Shown: positions 7,836-18,229, counted from the stretch's first letter. The stretch is 37,739 bases of DNA from an uncultured Pseudomonadota bacterium (GCA_913020085.1 CAJVZW010000013.1:1-37739), one strand, 5' to 3'. The notes: generated by a model not told the origin, from the sequence alone. Program-made: numbers and translations.

Positions 7836-10800
7836 ACTGCCCACTGGTATAAACGTCTGCAATTATTCTGTATGAAATACCAAGCAGATTAGTATGGTCA
7901 ATTTTAAACTGCTCTAGATAGTCTTCCACCCTCTTGTCAATTGTTAAGTAGGGAAAAGTATTCTTTACTAGCTCTATGACAGTGAATTTATTCATTGCAT
8001 AATTATGAATACCATAGTGTTTGATAAGAGAAAAATGTACTTCCATCCACTTTTCTACTTTATTAGCGTGTTTTAAAATCAAATCATCGATTGATAGCTC
8101 AAGGGCGTTCGAGATCTTAAGAAAATAAATCAACTCATGAGACATTCTAGATAACCCGCAAAAACGTTCATCGATCGATTGCTTTAACAAATATTTCTGA
8201 TGATTAATATTATTAGATAATATAACAGGCTTGCTGAAATCTATTGGTCTTTCTATCTCAGCCAGTGAGTCTAGAGAGGTTTTAATTTCTGACACACTTA
8301 GCCTCAACGAATTTGAGCAAATAACAATAAGTTTTTCATTCCTTTGCTTACAACTCAAACCTTTTGCTTGAAAGAAATCCCTCCAGTCTTTTATTTGATC
8401 CTTAGATACATACAAATGAAAATAACCACCTGCATCCTCAGAGATCGTTTTGCCAAGATGACAAAAAATTGCAACTTCCCCTCCAAGAGTAAGGAGCAGT
8501 GATTTAGATTCTGCATACTGATACATTTCTAGCATCAAGGCGATTGCACGACTGTCGCCTAAAGTCATTTCTAATAGAGCCTTAGGTTCATATTGAGACA
8601 TGATCTGTTGTATGCTCGTTCTTGAGAACTGATCGGAACTCAGCAACGCGCTTACGCTATCATAATCCAGGTAATCTACGCTGCTAATTACGTAATCGGC
8701 TAGACTAACATTTGCTTTGTATTTACTGAACTTGCAAACCAACCTAGGAGAAATTCTCTTGAGTCTCTTTTGAATACTATCTTTTGCCAACTGAATACGT
8801 TTAGCAATTTCTTGCCCGCATCGATCGATGGCATCCATCACCTTATTATCAATCGCAATACTCTCTAATGCTGCCCCATTTATCTTGATACAAATAAGTG
8901 AATCATTTATGCTGAGCTCGAATCTATCTGATGCTAATAATTCTGAATGCTCAGTGACAAGGGATAAATATTCAATCATTAGTCGCCTGCAATAATCCAA
9001 TAAATCATGGTTAGCAAGCTTTTTACCACAATAATATGTGTAGCGCATCAATGCTGGCAGATGGATCAAGTGCCTGTCACTGTTACGACTTTTATTAAGG
9101 GTACTATCCAAATTTTCTTCTGATATTTCAAGTAGGTCAAAATCTTTTGGAAAGGTTCCAAACCTTGATTGAATAGCATTACCCATCCTAGAAAGACCCA
9201 GATCAAACCATAGCTGATCAATGCTTTCAAAGTGCTGATGTTGCTGCATCAGATATGATAAGGCGCTTATTAGGCATTGTTCACCACTATCAACTTTTTG
9301 CCTATACTTGCCGATTCGCACTTCCAGATCATTTTTCTCTATCAAAAACTCTATATCTGGAAAGGCATTGAAATTATTGACAATCTCAGTGCCGGTCTTT
9401 TTTGACAAAGCCACCATTTTGAAAAACTCTTGGAAATATGGTTCATCGTTAATTGCTTGCTGCGCAACCACCTCCTGTAAAATATCTCCATTTGCACTCT
9501 CAAATTCATATTTTCCGTTTATGAAATGCAAACCTTGGGATAGAAAACTAAACGTCATATTCTCTTGAAGTGCCTTTAATGACCAGGATTTTTGGTAGAC
9601 AAAGTCGAGGGTTGTAGCAATTTTCCCAGTTATACTAATGTAAGTGCTCTTGAGTAGAGCCCTATCAATCTTCTGGTTAAGTAAATTAATAATCAATAAC
9701 TTATTAGCATTATCAATATTATCATTGCTCCTGACCATCTGGATAATATGATCAAAAAGCTCTCCTAGTTGACACAATTTATCATCATATTCATATTTTT
9801 TATTATCAAATATATAGTGGTCTTTGGCCAATGTGAGCTGGCAAGATAGTGATCTTACAATCGTTGATAACACCGTGTTATATTCATGGATGCTATCGGA
9901 AAAATCAATTAGATTCATCAATACATCTGGCATCATTTGGCCTGATTGTTTTTTTTGATAAAGGTTACAAAAAAGCCAAATATCATCGGGTTGTTCACTC
10001 GCCGTGTTGAGTTTTTTGTCATTTAACATAGAGCGATGCTCTTTTACAAAATCTCTCAAACGAACAATCAGCTTTTTATTCCCCCATAAATCACTCACAT
10101 TTAGTACTGTACTATCCATTGAAAGACCGTATAGCCCTTGCTTTGAATTGGGCCGCTTTTGCGCATGCATATTAATTGCAGCACTTAACTCTTTTGATAG
10201 GGATTTAAATAAATTCAAAAACCGCTGTAATAATTTATTTTCAATCGGTTCGCTTAAATAAAATTGCTGCCAATCAGCTGATTCAATTGAATGAGCGCCA
10301 TAAGACTTAACTACCATCTTTGAGATCGGATGCAAACCTGTGATATTTAGATGGACCATATACTCCACATGATGATCAAAAATATATTTAAGTGCTTCAT
10401 ATTGGCTAGCCACATCGCCAGAATTCCGAAGAAGGTTAACAGCATCAAATACATTATATATGGGCACATCATAGTCTAATTGTACAAATCCCCTGGCTGC
10501 TGCGAGCTGCTCAATAAGGAGAATAAGTGGGCGTTTTGGCAAAGCTTGGTTTTTTGTAATTACCCACTTAATCCCCTCCAGAAAAATTTGCTGGCTCCTC
10601 GCGGTACAGATTTTACTGATCATGCAAAAAGCGTCTTGTGATAATTCTTTTTTAAAAGTATCCGGCAGTGGATCATAAGATTTACTTGCAATCGTATGAC
10701 CTAAAAAGCCAAATAATAACCCATACTCTGATTGGAAAAATGTTATGCTATTTGGGAAAGGCATCACCTCATTTCCATAAAGATATTTGGCTATATCTAT

Positions 10801-13200
10801 GGTTTCATTGCTGGGTAAATTATAAAGTTCATATTCAACGTGCCCCTTTGTACGCTGTGCAATATGCCCAGCACCATAGAGCATCTCAAACTCTGGCTCT
10901 CCAGGAGAATTAAGATTTTTAAGCTGCTCTGGTGTATATGAATGTTGTATTTTTTCATTCAGCCTTACCAAGGCACGTAGAGCATCCTTTTTATATACTG
11001 ATTTTTCAATGCTAAGTGCGTGTTTCAAAAGCTGTTTAAGTGCAAATATTCGATCTAACTTTTCATCTTCATTCGATGGGTTATTGTTAATTTGCCATTT
11101 TAAACTTAAAGAAAAAATTAGAAATCTCTTAATGATCCAGTCCATCTGGCCATTTACTTCAGTGCTTAATTTATTCGCATCTATCTGATATTGAAGATTT
11201 TTAATAAGTTGTGATAACTTTACTATAAAACTTGCTGAGACAACAGCTGTATTAAAGGTCTCAAAAGGATGATCATATAACCTCTGATAGATCGTGCCAA
11301 CCATTTTTGTAAGCTGTTCGCCACTGATTAAGGGATACTTCTCGATTGTGTTTTTTAAAAAATAAAAAATATTCGACCATTTTCCTAGTTCAGGTGCGTT
11401 ATCGATCACCTCATTGAGGAAAACTTGTAGTTGATCATTAGATGCACCAATTTCCTTCATGAACTGGAACATAACATCCGGGTATAGGCTGTTTAGTGCG
11501 ATTTTGTCTCTAGTGTCTTTAAACAAAACATAACTTGCATTAAGCACTCTATAGATCCCGAAATTCAGGATGTAATCATTGAGATCTCTATAGGTAGCAC
11601 AAAATTTCTTAAACGCCTCAACTCCTACCAATTTGTATAACAAGATAATCAAAGCAAACGCCTCGCTTGTCCAAGCAAACAATTGGTCTTTGTCAGTTTT
11701 ATTATTTTGTAGTTGACTTTGTAGCTCACTGATCATTCCAACACAAGAGATAACGCATGATCTCTCCCGGGTTGTAGCAGAGTTGAGCTTCATAAGCGTC
11801 TTAAATGAGAGGTACACCATTTTTCGTGATTCTAGATCATGAAACTTTTTATTTAGAAAGTCCATGTAAATATTAATCTCTGCAGAAGAAGCCCATCTTA
11901 GCCGGTATGCATTTTGCTCTTTTGTTACGTCCTCTGGACAAAGTAAATGATTTTTGGCCCGGGCAATAAGAATAAGGTCATAGTGATCAGCTGCGCTTTT
12001 ATTCGCTTTGCCTTGTAATTGACGCTGCTTAACCATGCCAGCGGAACAGAGATAACTATTTTTAAGAACAATATGTGTGTTTGGTAGAACACGTTGTGTG
12101 GGCTTGTCATGATAAGTTAATAGCTCAATGATCTTTTTACTAATAAATAGCTCTTCCTCATCAGAAACGCGTCTTTTTAAATCATCAAGGGCTGTTGCGA
12201 GTTCCTTAGCAAACTCATCATCTATTATTTCATACATTGTTGGCTTAGTATCAATATGATTTATCAGGAAATCTATATTAAAATATTTAAATGATTCATT
12301 GGGTGCTTTGTGCTCAATTGCCGTCTTTATAAAATGATATGGCTGGAATTCAGTAGCAATACAGAAAATTGTTTCGATTGCATTTTTTATAGACTTACAG
12401 TCAAGCTGATCAATTAATTGTTTTGCGTAATAGGATGAATTATAAATGAGTAATTCAATATATTTTTCTCTCCCTTCATCGCTATTAAAGTTGAGTGAGC
12501 TTGTAATTATCGTACTCTTGTATAACTCTCGCCAATGACAAAAATTTTCAGCAAACTCCTCTGATTGTGGAGGAGAGATAAGACATAGCACCAGTTCTTC
12601 AATGTCCCCTCGCATTGTTGGTTGACTAGTTGCTATGCGGCTCATTGCAAAAATCACTAATTTTAATTTTTCTGCGGATAACCATGGATCCTGTTCTCTA
12701 GCATGTTGAATCACATATGCTGCTACCTGGAGAAAAGAAACCATGTGCGTATCAGACCAACCAAAGCAAGGCATTATTTCGAGTGCTTTCATAAAGAACT
12801 GATGCATCTCATGGGTAATTTGTTTATCTGCTGGCAAGATTGTCATAAATACATTATTTTCAAGCATTTTCTTGATATATTCAGACATAACTTTAGAAAG
12901 CTCTGTTACTTTGTGAACAGATCCAAATAGCTCTTCATTACTTGGAGTGGCCGGTACATCAATCGATCTAGCACTACTGGCAATAACCATGATTAACTGA
13001 TGGTGCTGATTAAGCGCTATACTTTCATAGTTATCCACAAAGTGTTTAATTAGAGATAATTTTTCATCAAATCCCTGACTGAATGATTTTATTTTATCAC
13101 CATAATCAAGATCATGTGCTTGTTTATATAATTCTTGAAGTTGCTCTAACTTCTTCTCATCCAAACCGACTTTCATTGCATTGACCGCATGCGATAACAT
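7717..13200 (-). CDS. Giant unrecognised alpha-helical protein (1827 aa)
   Basis: I recognise no domain in this protein. It has no signal peptide, no clear membrane segment and no obvious tandem repeat, and it looks mostly alpha-helical and soluble, with many Leu/Ile-rich amphipathic stretches. A more beta-like patch lies at about 1580-1640. A sequence DSGEQCLISALSYL centred on C1309 superficially recalls the Cys box of papain-fold or OTU-type proteases, but no matching His box was found. The uninterrupted length shows that it is a real gene. The start at 13200 has no good Shine-Dalgarno sequence, and a Met at residue 10 is an alternative. Size and orphan status resemble large secreted effectors or intracellular scaffolds; function is unknown. 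Its last 119 bases overlap the convergent 6456 gene. Confidence 0.85.
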   Translation of the reverse strand: MLSHAVNAMKVGLDEKKLEQLQELYKQAHDLDYGDKIKSFSQGFDEKLSLIKHFVDNYESIALNQHHQLIMVIASSARSIDVPATPSNEELFGSVHKVTELSKVMSEYIKKMLENNVFMTILPADKQITHEMHQFFMKALEIMPCFGWSDTHMVSFLQVAAYVIQHAREQDPWLSAEKLKLVIFAMSRIATSQPTMRGDIEELVLCLISPPQSEEFAENFCHWRELYKSTIITSSLNFNSDEGREKYIELLIYNSSYYAKQLIDQLDCKSIKNAIETIFCIATEFQPYHFIKTAIEHKAPNESFKYFNIDFLINHIDTKPTMYEIIDDEFAKELATALDDLKRRVSDEEELFISKKIIELLTYHDKPTQRVLPNTHIVLKNSYLCSAGMVKQRQLQGKANKSAADHYDLILIARAKNHLLCPEDVTKEQNAYRLRWASSAEINIYMDFLNKKFHDLESRKMVYLSFKTLMKLNSATTRERSCVISCVGMISELQSQLQNNKTDKDQLFAWTSEAFALIILLYKLVGVEAFKKFCATYRDLNDYILNFGIYRVLNASYVLFKDTRDKIALNSLYPDVMFQFMKEIGASNDQLQVFLNEVIDNAPELGKWSNIFYFLKNTIEKYPLISGEQLTKMVGTIYQRLYDHPFETFNTAVVSASFIVKLSQLIKNLQYQIDANKLSTEVNGQMDWIIKRFLIFSLSLKWQINNNPSNEDEKLDRIFALKQLLKHALSIEKSVYKKDALRALVRLNEKIQHSYTPEQLKNLNSPGEPEFEMLYGAGHIAQRTKGHVEYELYNLPSNETIDIAKYLYGNEVMPFPNSITFFQSEYGLLFGFLGHTIASKSYDPLPDTFKKELSQDAFCMISKICTARSQQIFLEGIKWVITKNQALPKRPLILLIEQLAAARGFVQLDYDVPIYNVFDAVNLLRNSGDVASQYEALKYIFDHHVEYMVHLNITGLHPISKMVVKSYGAHSIESADWQQFYLSEPIENKLLQRFLNLFKSLSKELSAAINMHAQKRPNSKQGLYGLSMDSTVLNVSDLWGNKKLIVRLRDFVKEHRSMLNDKKLNTASEQPDDIWLFCNLYQKKQSGQMMPDVLMNLIDFSDSIHEYNTVLSTIVRSLSCQLTLAKDHYIFDNKKYEYDDKLCQLGELFDHIIQMVRSNDNIDNANKLLIINLLNQKIDRALLKSTYISITGKIATTLDFVYQKSWSLKALQENMTFSFLSQGLHFINGKYEFESANGDILQEVVAQQAINDEPYFQEFFKMVALSKKTGTEIVNNFNAFPDIEFLIEKNDLEVRIGKYRQKVDSGEQCLISALSYLMQQHQHFESIDQLWFDLGLSRMGNAIQSRFGTFPKDFDLLEISEENLDSTLNKSRNSDRHLIHLPALMRYTYYCGKKLANHDLLDYCRRLMIEYLSLVTEHSELLASDRFELSINDSLICIKINGAALESIAIDNKVMDAIDRCGQEIAKRIQLAKDSIQKRLKRISPRLVCKFSKYKANVSLADYVISSVDYLDYDSVSALLSSDQFSRTSIQQIMSQYEPKALLEMTLGDSRAIALMLEMYQYAESKSLLLTLGGEVAIFCHLGKTISEDAGGYFHLYVSKDQIKDWRDFFQAKGLSCKQRNEKLIVICSNSLRLSVSEIKTSLDSLAEIERPIDFSKPVILSNNINHQKYLLKQSIDERFCGLSRMSHELIYFLKISNALELSIDDLILKHANKVEKWMEVHFSLIKHYGIHNYAMNKFTVIELVKNTFPYLTIDKRVEDYLEQFKIDHTNLLGISYRIIADVYTSGQSIDCSLLQQYLQTVVNYDENLRDFVGQVQNLAAMPVLAR

Positions 13201-13275
13201 TTAATCATAATTTAAATTTTTTTCATTAACTGTCTGTATGGTATCGAAATATATACATAATTTCAATCAACATCA

Positions 13276-14364
13276 TTATATACCTCCAAGGCATAAGCAC
13301 CCAAAATTCACAGCAAGCATGAAATAAAAGCCACCGCAAATCCAGTTAGCACTAAACTTCAATAAACGCAGTAATGCTAAAAAAATGATAGATGGATAAA
13401 TTAAACTTAATAACATACCCAAATATGATGCGATTATTGAAAAGCCCAGAAAAGAGCCGAAATAACTAATGATGATAGTTACCAACATGATACTATCACA
13501 GCTAAGCGCAGGTATTTGTCCTTCTATATAAATACTAAATTCTTTTAATAAAACAGATAGTGTCGTTATGCATGAGAAGCATATCACAAAGCTAGCAATA
13601 ACTTTCGCATAATCACCCAAAACAAATTGAGAGATAGAAACCATGCGGTGTTCTGCAGAAATATCAACAAGCTGGCCTGCATATTGATTACTCACAACAA
13701 TCATTAAAATATAAACCGCCATCAGACAACCAAATCCGATGACCGATGAGAACACCAGATCCTTGCTTCGCATCGTGCTTTGGGCTGAATTTACAAGCGC
13801 TTGGGCGAAAAACAATGCTGCAATCAAGTCCATCGTTTGATAACCCGTTAACAAGGCATCATAGAACCCCTGCTTGCCAGGAGTGATTGATGATGAAAAA
13901 TTAATACCAGTTATAAAAATTATACTCAAACCTGCTAATATCAGTGGCGTGAAAACTTTCCCAATCACTTTCACAACACCAGGAAGTTGGGCGAGCAAGT
14001 ACCCCATTAGTGCAATTATTGCGGCAAGGATTCCATCTGGAAAATAACTGAAAACTAGACTCAAACCACCCTTTGCGACAATAATACTTCGAGGAATAAC
14101 ACCTAAAGGCCCCAATAATAGCATCATCAATAAAATCAGTATTTGGCTTGGCAGCTTTCCGATTGGCCTTAAAAATTCACCAATACCTAATCCGGATAAA
14201 ATAACACTGATGCATCCAATACACGGAACAATAATTGCAGAAACCCCAAGACCTATAGCAGATGCGATTACTGATGAACTCTCTACACCAATTGCGATTG
14301 GAAAAACAAGGTTCCCTGACCCAAAAAACATTGAAAAAATTGCAAGCCCATATACTAAGATCAT
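13276..14364 (-). CDS. brnQ: BrnQ/LIVCS-family branched-chain amino acid transporter
   Basis: This is a polytopic inner-membrane cation-coupled transporter, normally for Leu, Ile and Val. The N-terminal motif FSMFFGSGNLVFPIAIG and the central GYQTMDLIAALFFAQALVN match BrnQ hallmarks (FALFxGAGNxIFP and GYxTMDxxxAxxFxxxxVN). At 362 residues it is about 70 shorter than typical family members. The N terminus begins almost directly at the first conserved helix, and the C-terminal end is trimmed. The ATG overlaps the stop of the upstream MFS gene as ATGA and has AAAGGAAG upstream, so the two are translationally coupled. It is the last gene of a pepN-MFS-brnQ operon, which fits import or export of amino acids released by peptidase action. 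Confidence 0.85.
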   Translation of the reverse strand: MILVYGLAIFSMFFGSGNLVFPIAIGVESSSVIASAIGLGVSAIIVPCIGCISVILSGLGIGEFLRPIGKLPSQILILLMMLLLGPLGVIPRSIIVAKGGLSLVFSYFPDGILAAIIALMGYLLAQLPGVVKVIGKVFTPLILAGLSIIFITGINFSSSITPGKQGFYDALLTGYQTMDLIAALFFAQALVNSAQSTMRSKDLVFSSVIGFGCLMAVYILMIVVSNQYAGQLVDISAEHRMVSISQFVLGDYAKVIASFVICFSCITTLSVLLKEFSIYIEGQIPALSCDSIMLVTIIISYFGSFLGFSIIASYLGMLLSLIYPSIIFLALLRLLKFSANWICGGFYFMLAVNFGCLCLGGI

Positions 14365-15614
14365 TGGGCTTCCTTTCTATGCTGTAAATACATCATAATC
14401 AAAATGATGCCTGCACCTATCAACGCGCCAATGGGGATACATTGCAGTGAGAATACGAAATCTTGAAGTGTGTACTGAGAGACGATATCAAGCTCTGATT
14501 TCTGTAAGACAGACAACTCCCAACCAATTAAATTATGATATAAAACGCCCCCACACATATTAACACAGTTTAAAAATGCTGTTGTCATCCCTGTCATCGT
14601 AGGATCTTTTATCAACCCAATTCCTATTGCAAATACGAGCACTTGATAACAGCATAAAACCCCCACAACAAACATGGTGGTGATAATTGTGGCACTTTCA
14701 AAAAGATGATAATAGTTCAGTAAGAAAAAGAATATAATAGACAGTAGTACCCCACATGACATTGTCACCAATAAATTTGATCCCACCCTATGTGAAATAA
14801 GTGCTAAAATTGGACCGCCAAAAATCATGCCAATAAAAATCATTGAAGTAAATGTTGCAGCAGCTGCCCTATCAACACTGAATGCCTTCATCAAGAAAGT
14901 TACACCCCAAATATCTGCAAATCCCTCTAAAGCGCCGACCATAAGCAAGTTAGCCAGTGATAAAAGTATCATCGACCGATTTTGTAATAATCTGCCTAAA
15001 CCACCGATATAATCTTTTACTTGAACCATATTTTCTTGGTGGGGACTCTTTACAAAGAAGAAAATCAATAAGGCAATAATGATATGTATCAATGCGATTA
15101 AATTAAGCACAAAATGCCAATCAGTGACACCGATTAAGTATGCTGTTGGCCTCCCGCCGTAAACGGCACCAAACAACCCAAAGGTGAATGTTATTCCGAC
15201 CATCCTCGCATATTTATCTTTGGGGAACCATTGTGTAATTAGCTCAGATACCCCAAGGAAAGCAAAAGCACTCCCTACCCCAATGAGAAAACGACTCAAA
15301 TAAAGAACCTGCCAATTAAATACTACATGACTTGCAAATGCACTCAGACCACATAACGCAGCGCTCAAACACAGGACATAGCGCGGAGAAAATCGCACCA
15401 AAAACCACGCTGCAGGAATTTGCATCCCCGCATAACCAATATAGTACATACTTGCATAGTGTCCGTATTGCTGCACATCAAGACCATAGACCACCATCGT
15501 CTCGTTCATTATTAACCCTGGGTACAGCCTTAAAATAAATTGTGATGCAAAAAATAAACTGGCCACAAACCATATAAGCCATGGTGTGATGTTACGATGA
15601 TTATGATTAACCAC
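14361..15614 (-). CDS. Major facilitator superfamily transporter (sugar-phosphate/Pht-like group)
   Basis: This 417-residue protein has about 12 membrane helices and a short charged loop between the two six-helix halves (about 195-215). The sequence FADIWGVTFLMKAF near the start of the second half resembles a signature seen in MFS permeases of Legionella and Coxiella; that recollection is from memory. The start is a GTG directly after the pepN stop codon. It is supported by a strong GGAGGT Shine-Dalgarno sequence seven bases upstream, inside the 3' end of pepN. Substrate is unknown; location between a broad aminopeptidase and BrnQ suggests an amino acid or other small nutrient. Confidence 0.88.
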   Translation of the reverse strand: MVNHNHRNITPWLIWFVASLFFASQFILRLYPGLIMNETMVVYGLDVQQYGHYASMYYIGYAGMQIPAAWFLVRFSPRYVLCLSAALCGLSAFASHVVFNWQVLYLSRFLIGVGSAFAFLGVSELITQWFPKDKYARMVGITFTFGLFGAVYGGRPTAYLIGVTDWHFVLNLIALIHIIIALLIFFFVKSPHQENMVQVKDYIGGLGRLLQNRSMILLSLANLLMVGALEGFADIWGVTFLMKAFSVDRAAAATFTSMIFIGMIFGGPILALISHRVGSNLLVTMSCGVLLSIIFFFLLNYYHLFESATIITTMFVVGVLCCYQVLVFAIGIGLIKDPTMTGMTTAFLNCVNMCGGVLYHNLIGWELSVLQKSELDIVSQYTLQDFVFSLQCIPIGALIGAGIILIMMYLQHRKEAQ

Positions 15615-18158
15615 TTAAAGTACCTCCAAAACCTCTCTTAGGTTTGCAGATATATCGTTTTTTGACAGTTTATTCATTATATTCGTCATCTCCTTGTACT
15701 GTGACGAGGGCAGCCAATTCACATGTAAACCTTTGGCAATATAACTGGCTACTTGTGGATTTATTTTATCAATCTCAGGAAGGAAGTTTGCAATAAAATG
15801 ATAACCTGACAAGTCAGCACTGTGAAACTGAATTGGATTATCATAAGTAAATCCACCAATTAACGCGTACACACAATTTGGATTTTTCATTACAAATGCG
15901 GGGTGATTTTGAAGCGCTCTAAGACGATCTATACAACCATCTCGCCATACCCGGGACTCTAACGCAAACCATTTAAGCGCTACTAATGGATTTTTCTTAG
16001 CATGGTTATCATAAAAATGATCCATCAACTGAAAGTCTTTCTCTTTATGCGACAAAGCCGATAAAGATGCTACTCGCAGCGTCATATTACTGGTATTGAT
16101 AAAACGCTCCCTCACCCATTGTCTTGATGCATCATTACTGAATGCTAAATAGAAAAAACAGCGACCTTGAAGACGCCGAATGGCAACGTCTTTAGGATCC
16201 GAACTTACTGCGCCAAGGTGGAGCTTATCAAATTGTAATGCTTTGTCATGGACAATATCAGCTGCCTGACTGATAACATGCTCACATGTCGTCTTTAAAT
16301 GATTTAGATCCACACCTTTTACTGAGCTGAACACCTCATTCCAAGATGGAAATGCAGCACACACAGAAGCAAGATCAAATGCGTCAGATACAGAAAATGA
16401 CCACTCCAGTAATTCTGATAGATCTAGACCGATATTGGTATTACTCTCAAGTTGTGCTTTTAGCTCATTAATCCAAATACGCCTTGCACTATCCCAGCGG
16501 ACAAACGGGTCATCATCATAGATCACTCGCTTAATATCATTCCGTGCACTGGGCTCTTTAAGAACAAGGTTGACAGGGCTGCTAAAATCCCTTAACACAG
16601 AAAGCACTGGTGCTTGCTCAATATTATCAATCGTCCAAGTAGAAGATTGCTTATCAAGCACCAAAGTCCTTGCAAGTCCTGGCAATTTCTCTCCTTCTGC
16701 TGAGAAACCATCGATGGCAACTGGGATCATTAAGGGCATTTTTTCTTGTTTATCTGGCGTCTCTGGATTTTCCTGATCAATATCAATTGTTAGCTGTTTT
16801 GATGCACTATCAAATTTATACCCAAACTTTATAAGCGGCGTTCCTGACTGGGTATACCATAACTTAAAATGTGTTTGGTCATAATCTTTTGCTTTGGCAA
16901 TGGCATCAAGCAATGCATCAATCGAAACAGCCTTACCATCATTTTCACTAAAATAAAAATCCATGCCTTGCCTGAAGGCCTCTGGACCGACCATTCCTTT
17001 CAGCATTCGAATTATTTCTGCCCCTTTCTCATAGATTGTCATCGTATAAAAATTGTCAATTTTTTCGTAACTCATCGGAATGACTGGATGCGCCATAGGC
17101 CCTGCATCCTCTTTAAACTGTCGACTTCTTACCAAATTAACCTGGTCAATTCGGTTGCACGATGACTGAGTAATCGAATCCATAAACTCCTGTTCGCGAA
17201 ATACAGTCAGCCCCTCTTTTAAACTTAGGTAAAACCAATTCTCACACGTTACTCGATTACCGGACCAATTATGGAAATATTCATGCCCTATCACTGCATC
17301 AATTGCTTCACAGTCAGCATCAGTTGCAATGCTATCATCTGCCAGCACATACTTCGAATTAAAAATATTCAGTGATTTATTTTCCATGGCTCCCATATTA
17401 AAATCAGCTGTAGCAACAATATTATATATATCTAGGTCATAGCATCTACCGTATGCTTGCTCATCCCAGTGCATTGCACTTTTAAGCGCAGCCATCGCAC
17501 GATTTGTTAAGCCTTCACCTGATGCGTCTGTGTAGATATTCAAGCATACTTTTTGGTTCTCAAGGGTAATAAATTCATCAGTGTGTTTCACATAACTACC
17601 CGCAACTAAGGCAAATAAGTAACTGGGCTTGGGAAATGGATCATGATACGTGAGGATGTGATGATCACCCTCTTGCTGCTCACTGACCAAATTACCATTA
17701 GACAATAGCACGGGGTACTTCTTCTTATTGGCTTTAATATGAACTGTATACGTGGTTAAAATATCTGGACGGTCAAAAAAAGGTATAATTCGTCTAAACC
17801 CCTGCGCTTCACACTGCGTTAGCAGTGCTCCTCCGGTACCATATAGACCTGATAGCGTGGTATTTTTTTCTGGAAAAATCTCTGTCTCAATCACTAAAGT
17901 TGATTGACCTTTCACCCCATTAAGAACAATATTATCTTTATTTTTTTCCCATTGAAAAGGTTGCTTATGAGCTCTTATGCACTGAATATCAATAATATTA
18001 TCTACTTCGTTGTCTAAATAAAGAGTGTCTTCATTTGAATTAATCCACAAACAAGCCCTGACTTTCACAGCTGTTTCTAGAACATCAAAATATAATTCCA
18101 TGTGGTCTAAATTGACCCCGATACGACGATAATTTTGTAAATAGACTTTGCGACCCAT
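15615..18158 (-). CDS. pepN: Aminopeptidase N (M1 family)
   Basis: This 847-residue cytoplasmic zinc aminopeptidase removes N-terminal residues from peptides and is close to the 870 residues of the E. coli enzyme. The exopeptidase motif GAMEN lies at 256-260, and the zinc site HEYFH at 292-296 has the third ligand E315 in LSLKEGLTVF. A C-terminal alpha-helical domain follows. The ATG is preceded by AAAGGA at seven bases. The stop codon abuts the GTG of the MFS gene, so pepN, MFS and brnQ are probably cotranscribed as a peptide-utilisation unit. Confidence 0.97.
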   Translation of the reverse strand: MGRKVYLQNYRRIGVNLDHMELYFDVLETAVKVRACLWINSNEDTLYLDNEVDNIIDIQCIRAHKQPFQWEKNKDNIVLNGVKGQSTLVIETEIFPEKNTTLSGLYGTGGALLTQCEAQGFRRIIPFFDRPDILTTYTVHIKANKKKYPVLLSNGNLVSEQQEGDHHILTYHDPFPKPSYLFALVAGSYVKHTDEFITLENQKVCLNIYTDASGEGLTNRAMAALKSAMHWDEQAYGRCYDLDIYNIVATADFNMGAMENKSLNIFNSKYVLADDSIATDADCEAIDAVIGHEYFHNWSGNRVTCENWFYLSLKEGLTVFREQEFMDSITQSSCNRIDQVNLVRSRQFKEDAGPMAHPVIPMSYEKIDNFYTMTIYEKGAEIIRMLKGMVGPEAFRQGMDFYFSENDGKAVSIDALLDAIAKAKDYDQTHFKLWYTQSGTPLIKFGYKFDSASKQLTIDIDQENPETPDKQEKMPLMIPVAIDGFSAEGEKLPGLARTLVLDKQSSTWTIDNIEQAPVLSVLRDFSSPVNLVLKEPSARNDIKRVIYDDDPFVRWDSARRIWINELKAQLESNTNIGLDLSELLEWSFSVSDAFDLASVCAAFPSWNEVFSSVKGVDLNHLKTTCEHVISQAADIVHDKALQFDKLHLGAVSSDPKDVAIRRLQGRCFFYLAFSNDASRQWVRERFINTSNMTLRVASLSALSHKEKDFQLMDHFYDNHAKKNPLVALKWFALESRVWRDGCIDRLRALQNHPAFVMKNPNCVYALIGGFTYDNPIQFHSADLSGYHFIANFLPEIDKINPQVASYIAKGLHVNWLPSSQYKEMTNIMNKLSKNDISANLREVLEVL

Positions 18159-18174
18159 AAAATTCCTTTAATCC

Positions 18175-18203
18175 TTGACACACCTGAAATCTCTTGAGAT
18201 ATT
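18175..18203 (+). promoter_or_regulatory. Sigma70-like promoter with internal inverted repeat
   Basis: A perfect TTGACA (18175-18180) is followed by 17 bases and GATATT (18198-18203, 4 of 6 consensus). The spacer carries a hyphenated palindrome ATCTC-TT-GAGAT (18189-18200), a possible operator. Transcription would begin near 18210, which argues that the TTG at 18194 is not the start of the downstream gene and that the ATG at 18230 is. Confidence 0.55.
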
Positions 18204-18229
18204 GGTGGGGAGTACTCAACAAAACTATC

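Noticed and set aside
10004-10913. Plus-strand frames of 81-85 codons inside the giant gene
   Set aside because: They are antisense shadows of an unbroken 1827-codon frame and have no ribosome-binding sites or plausible products.
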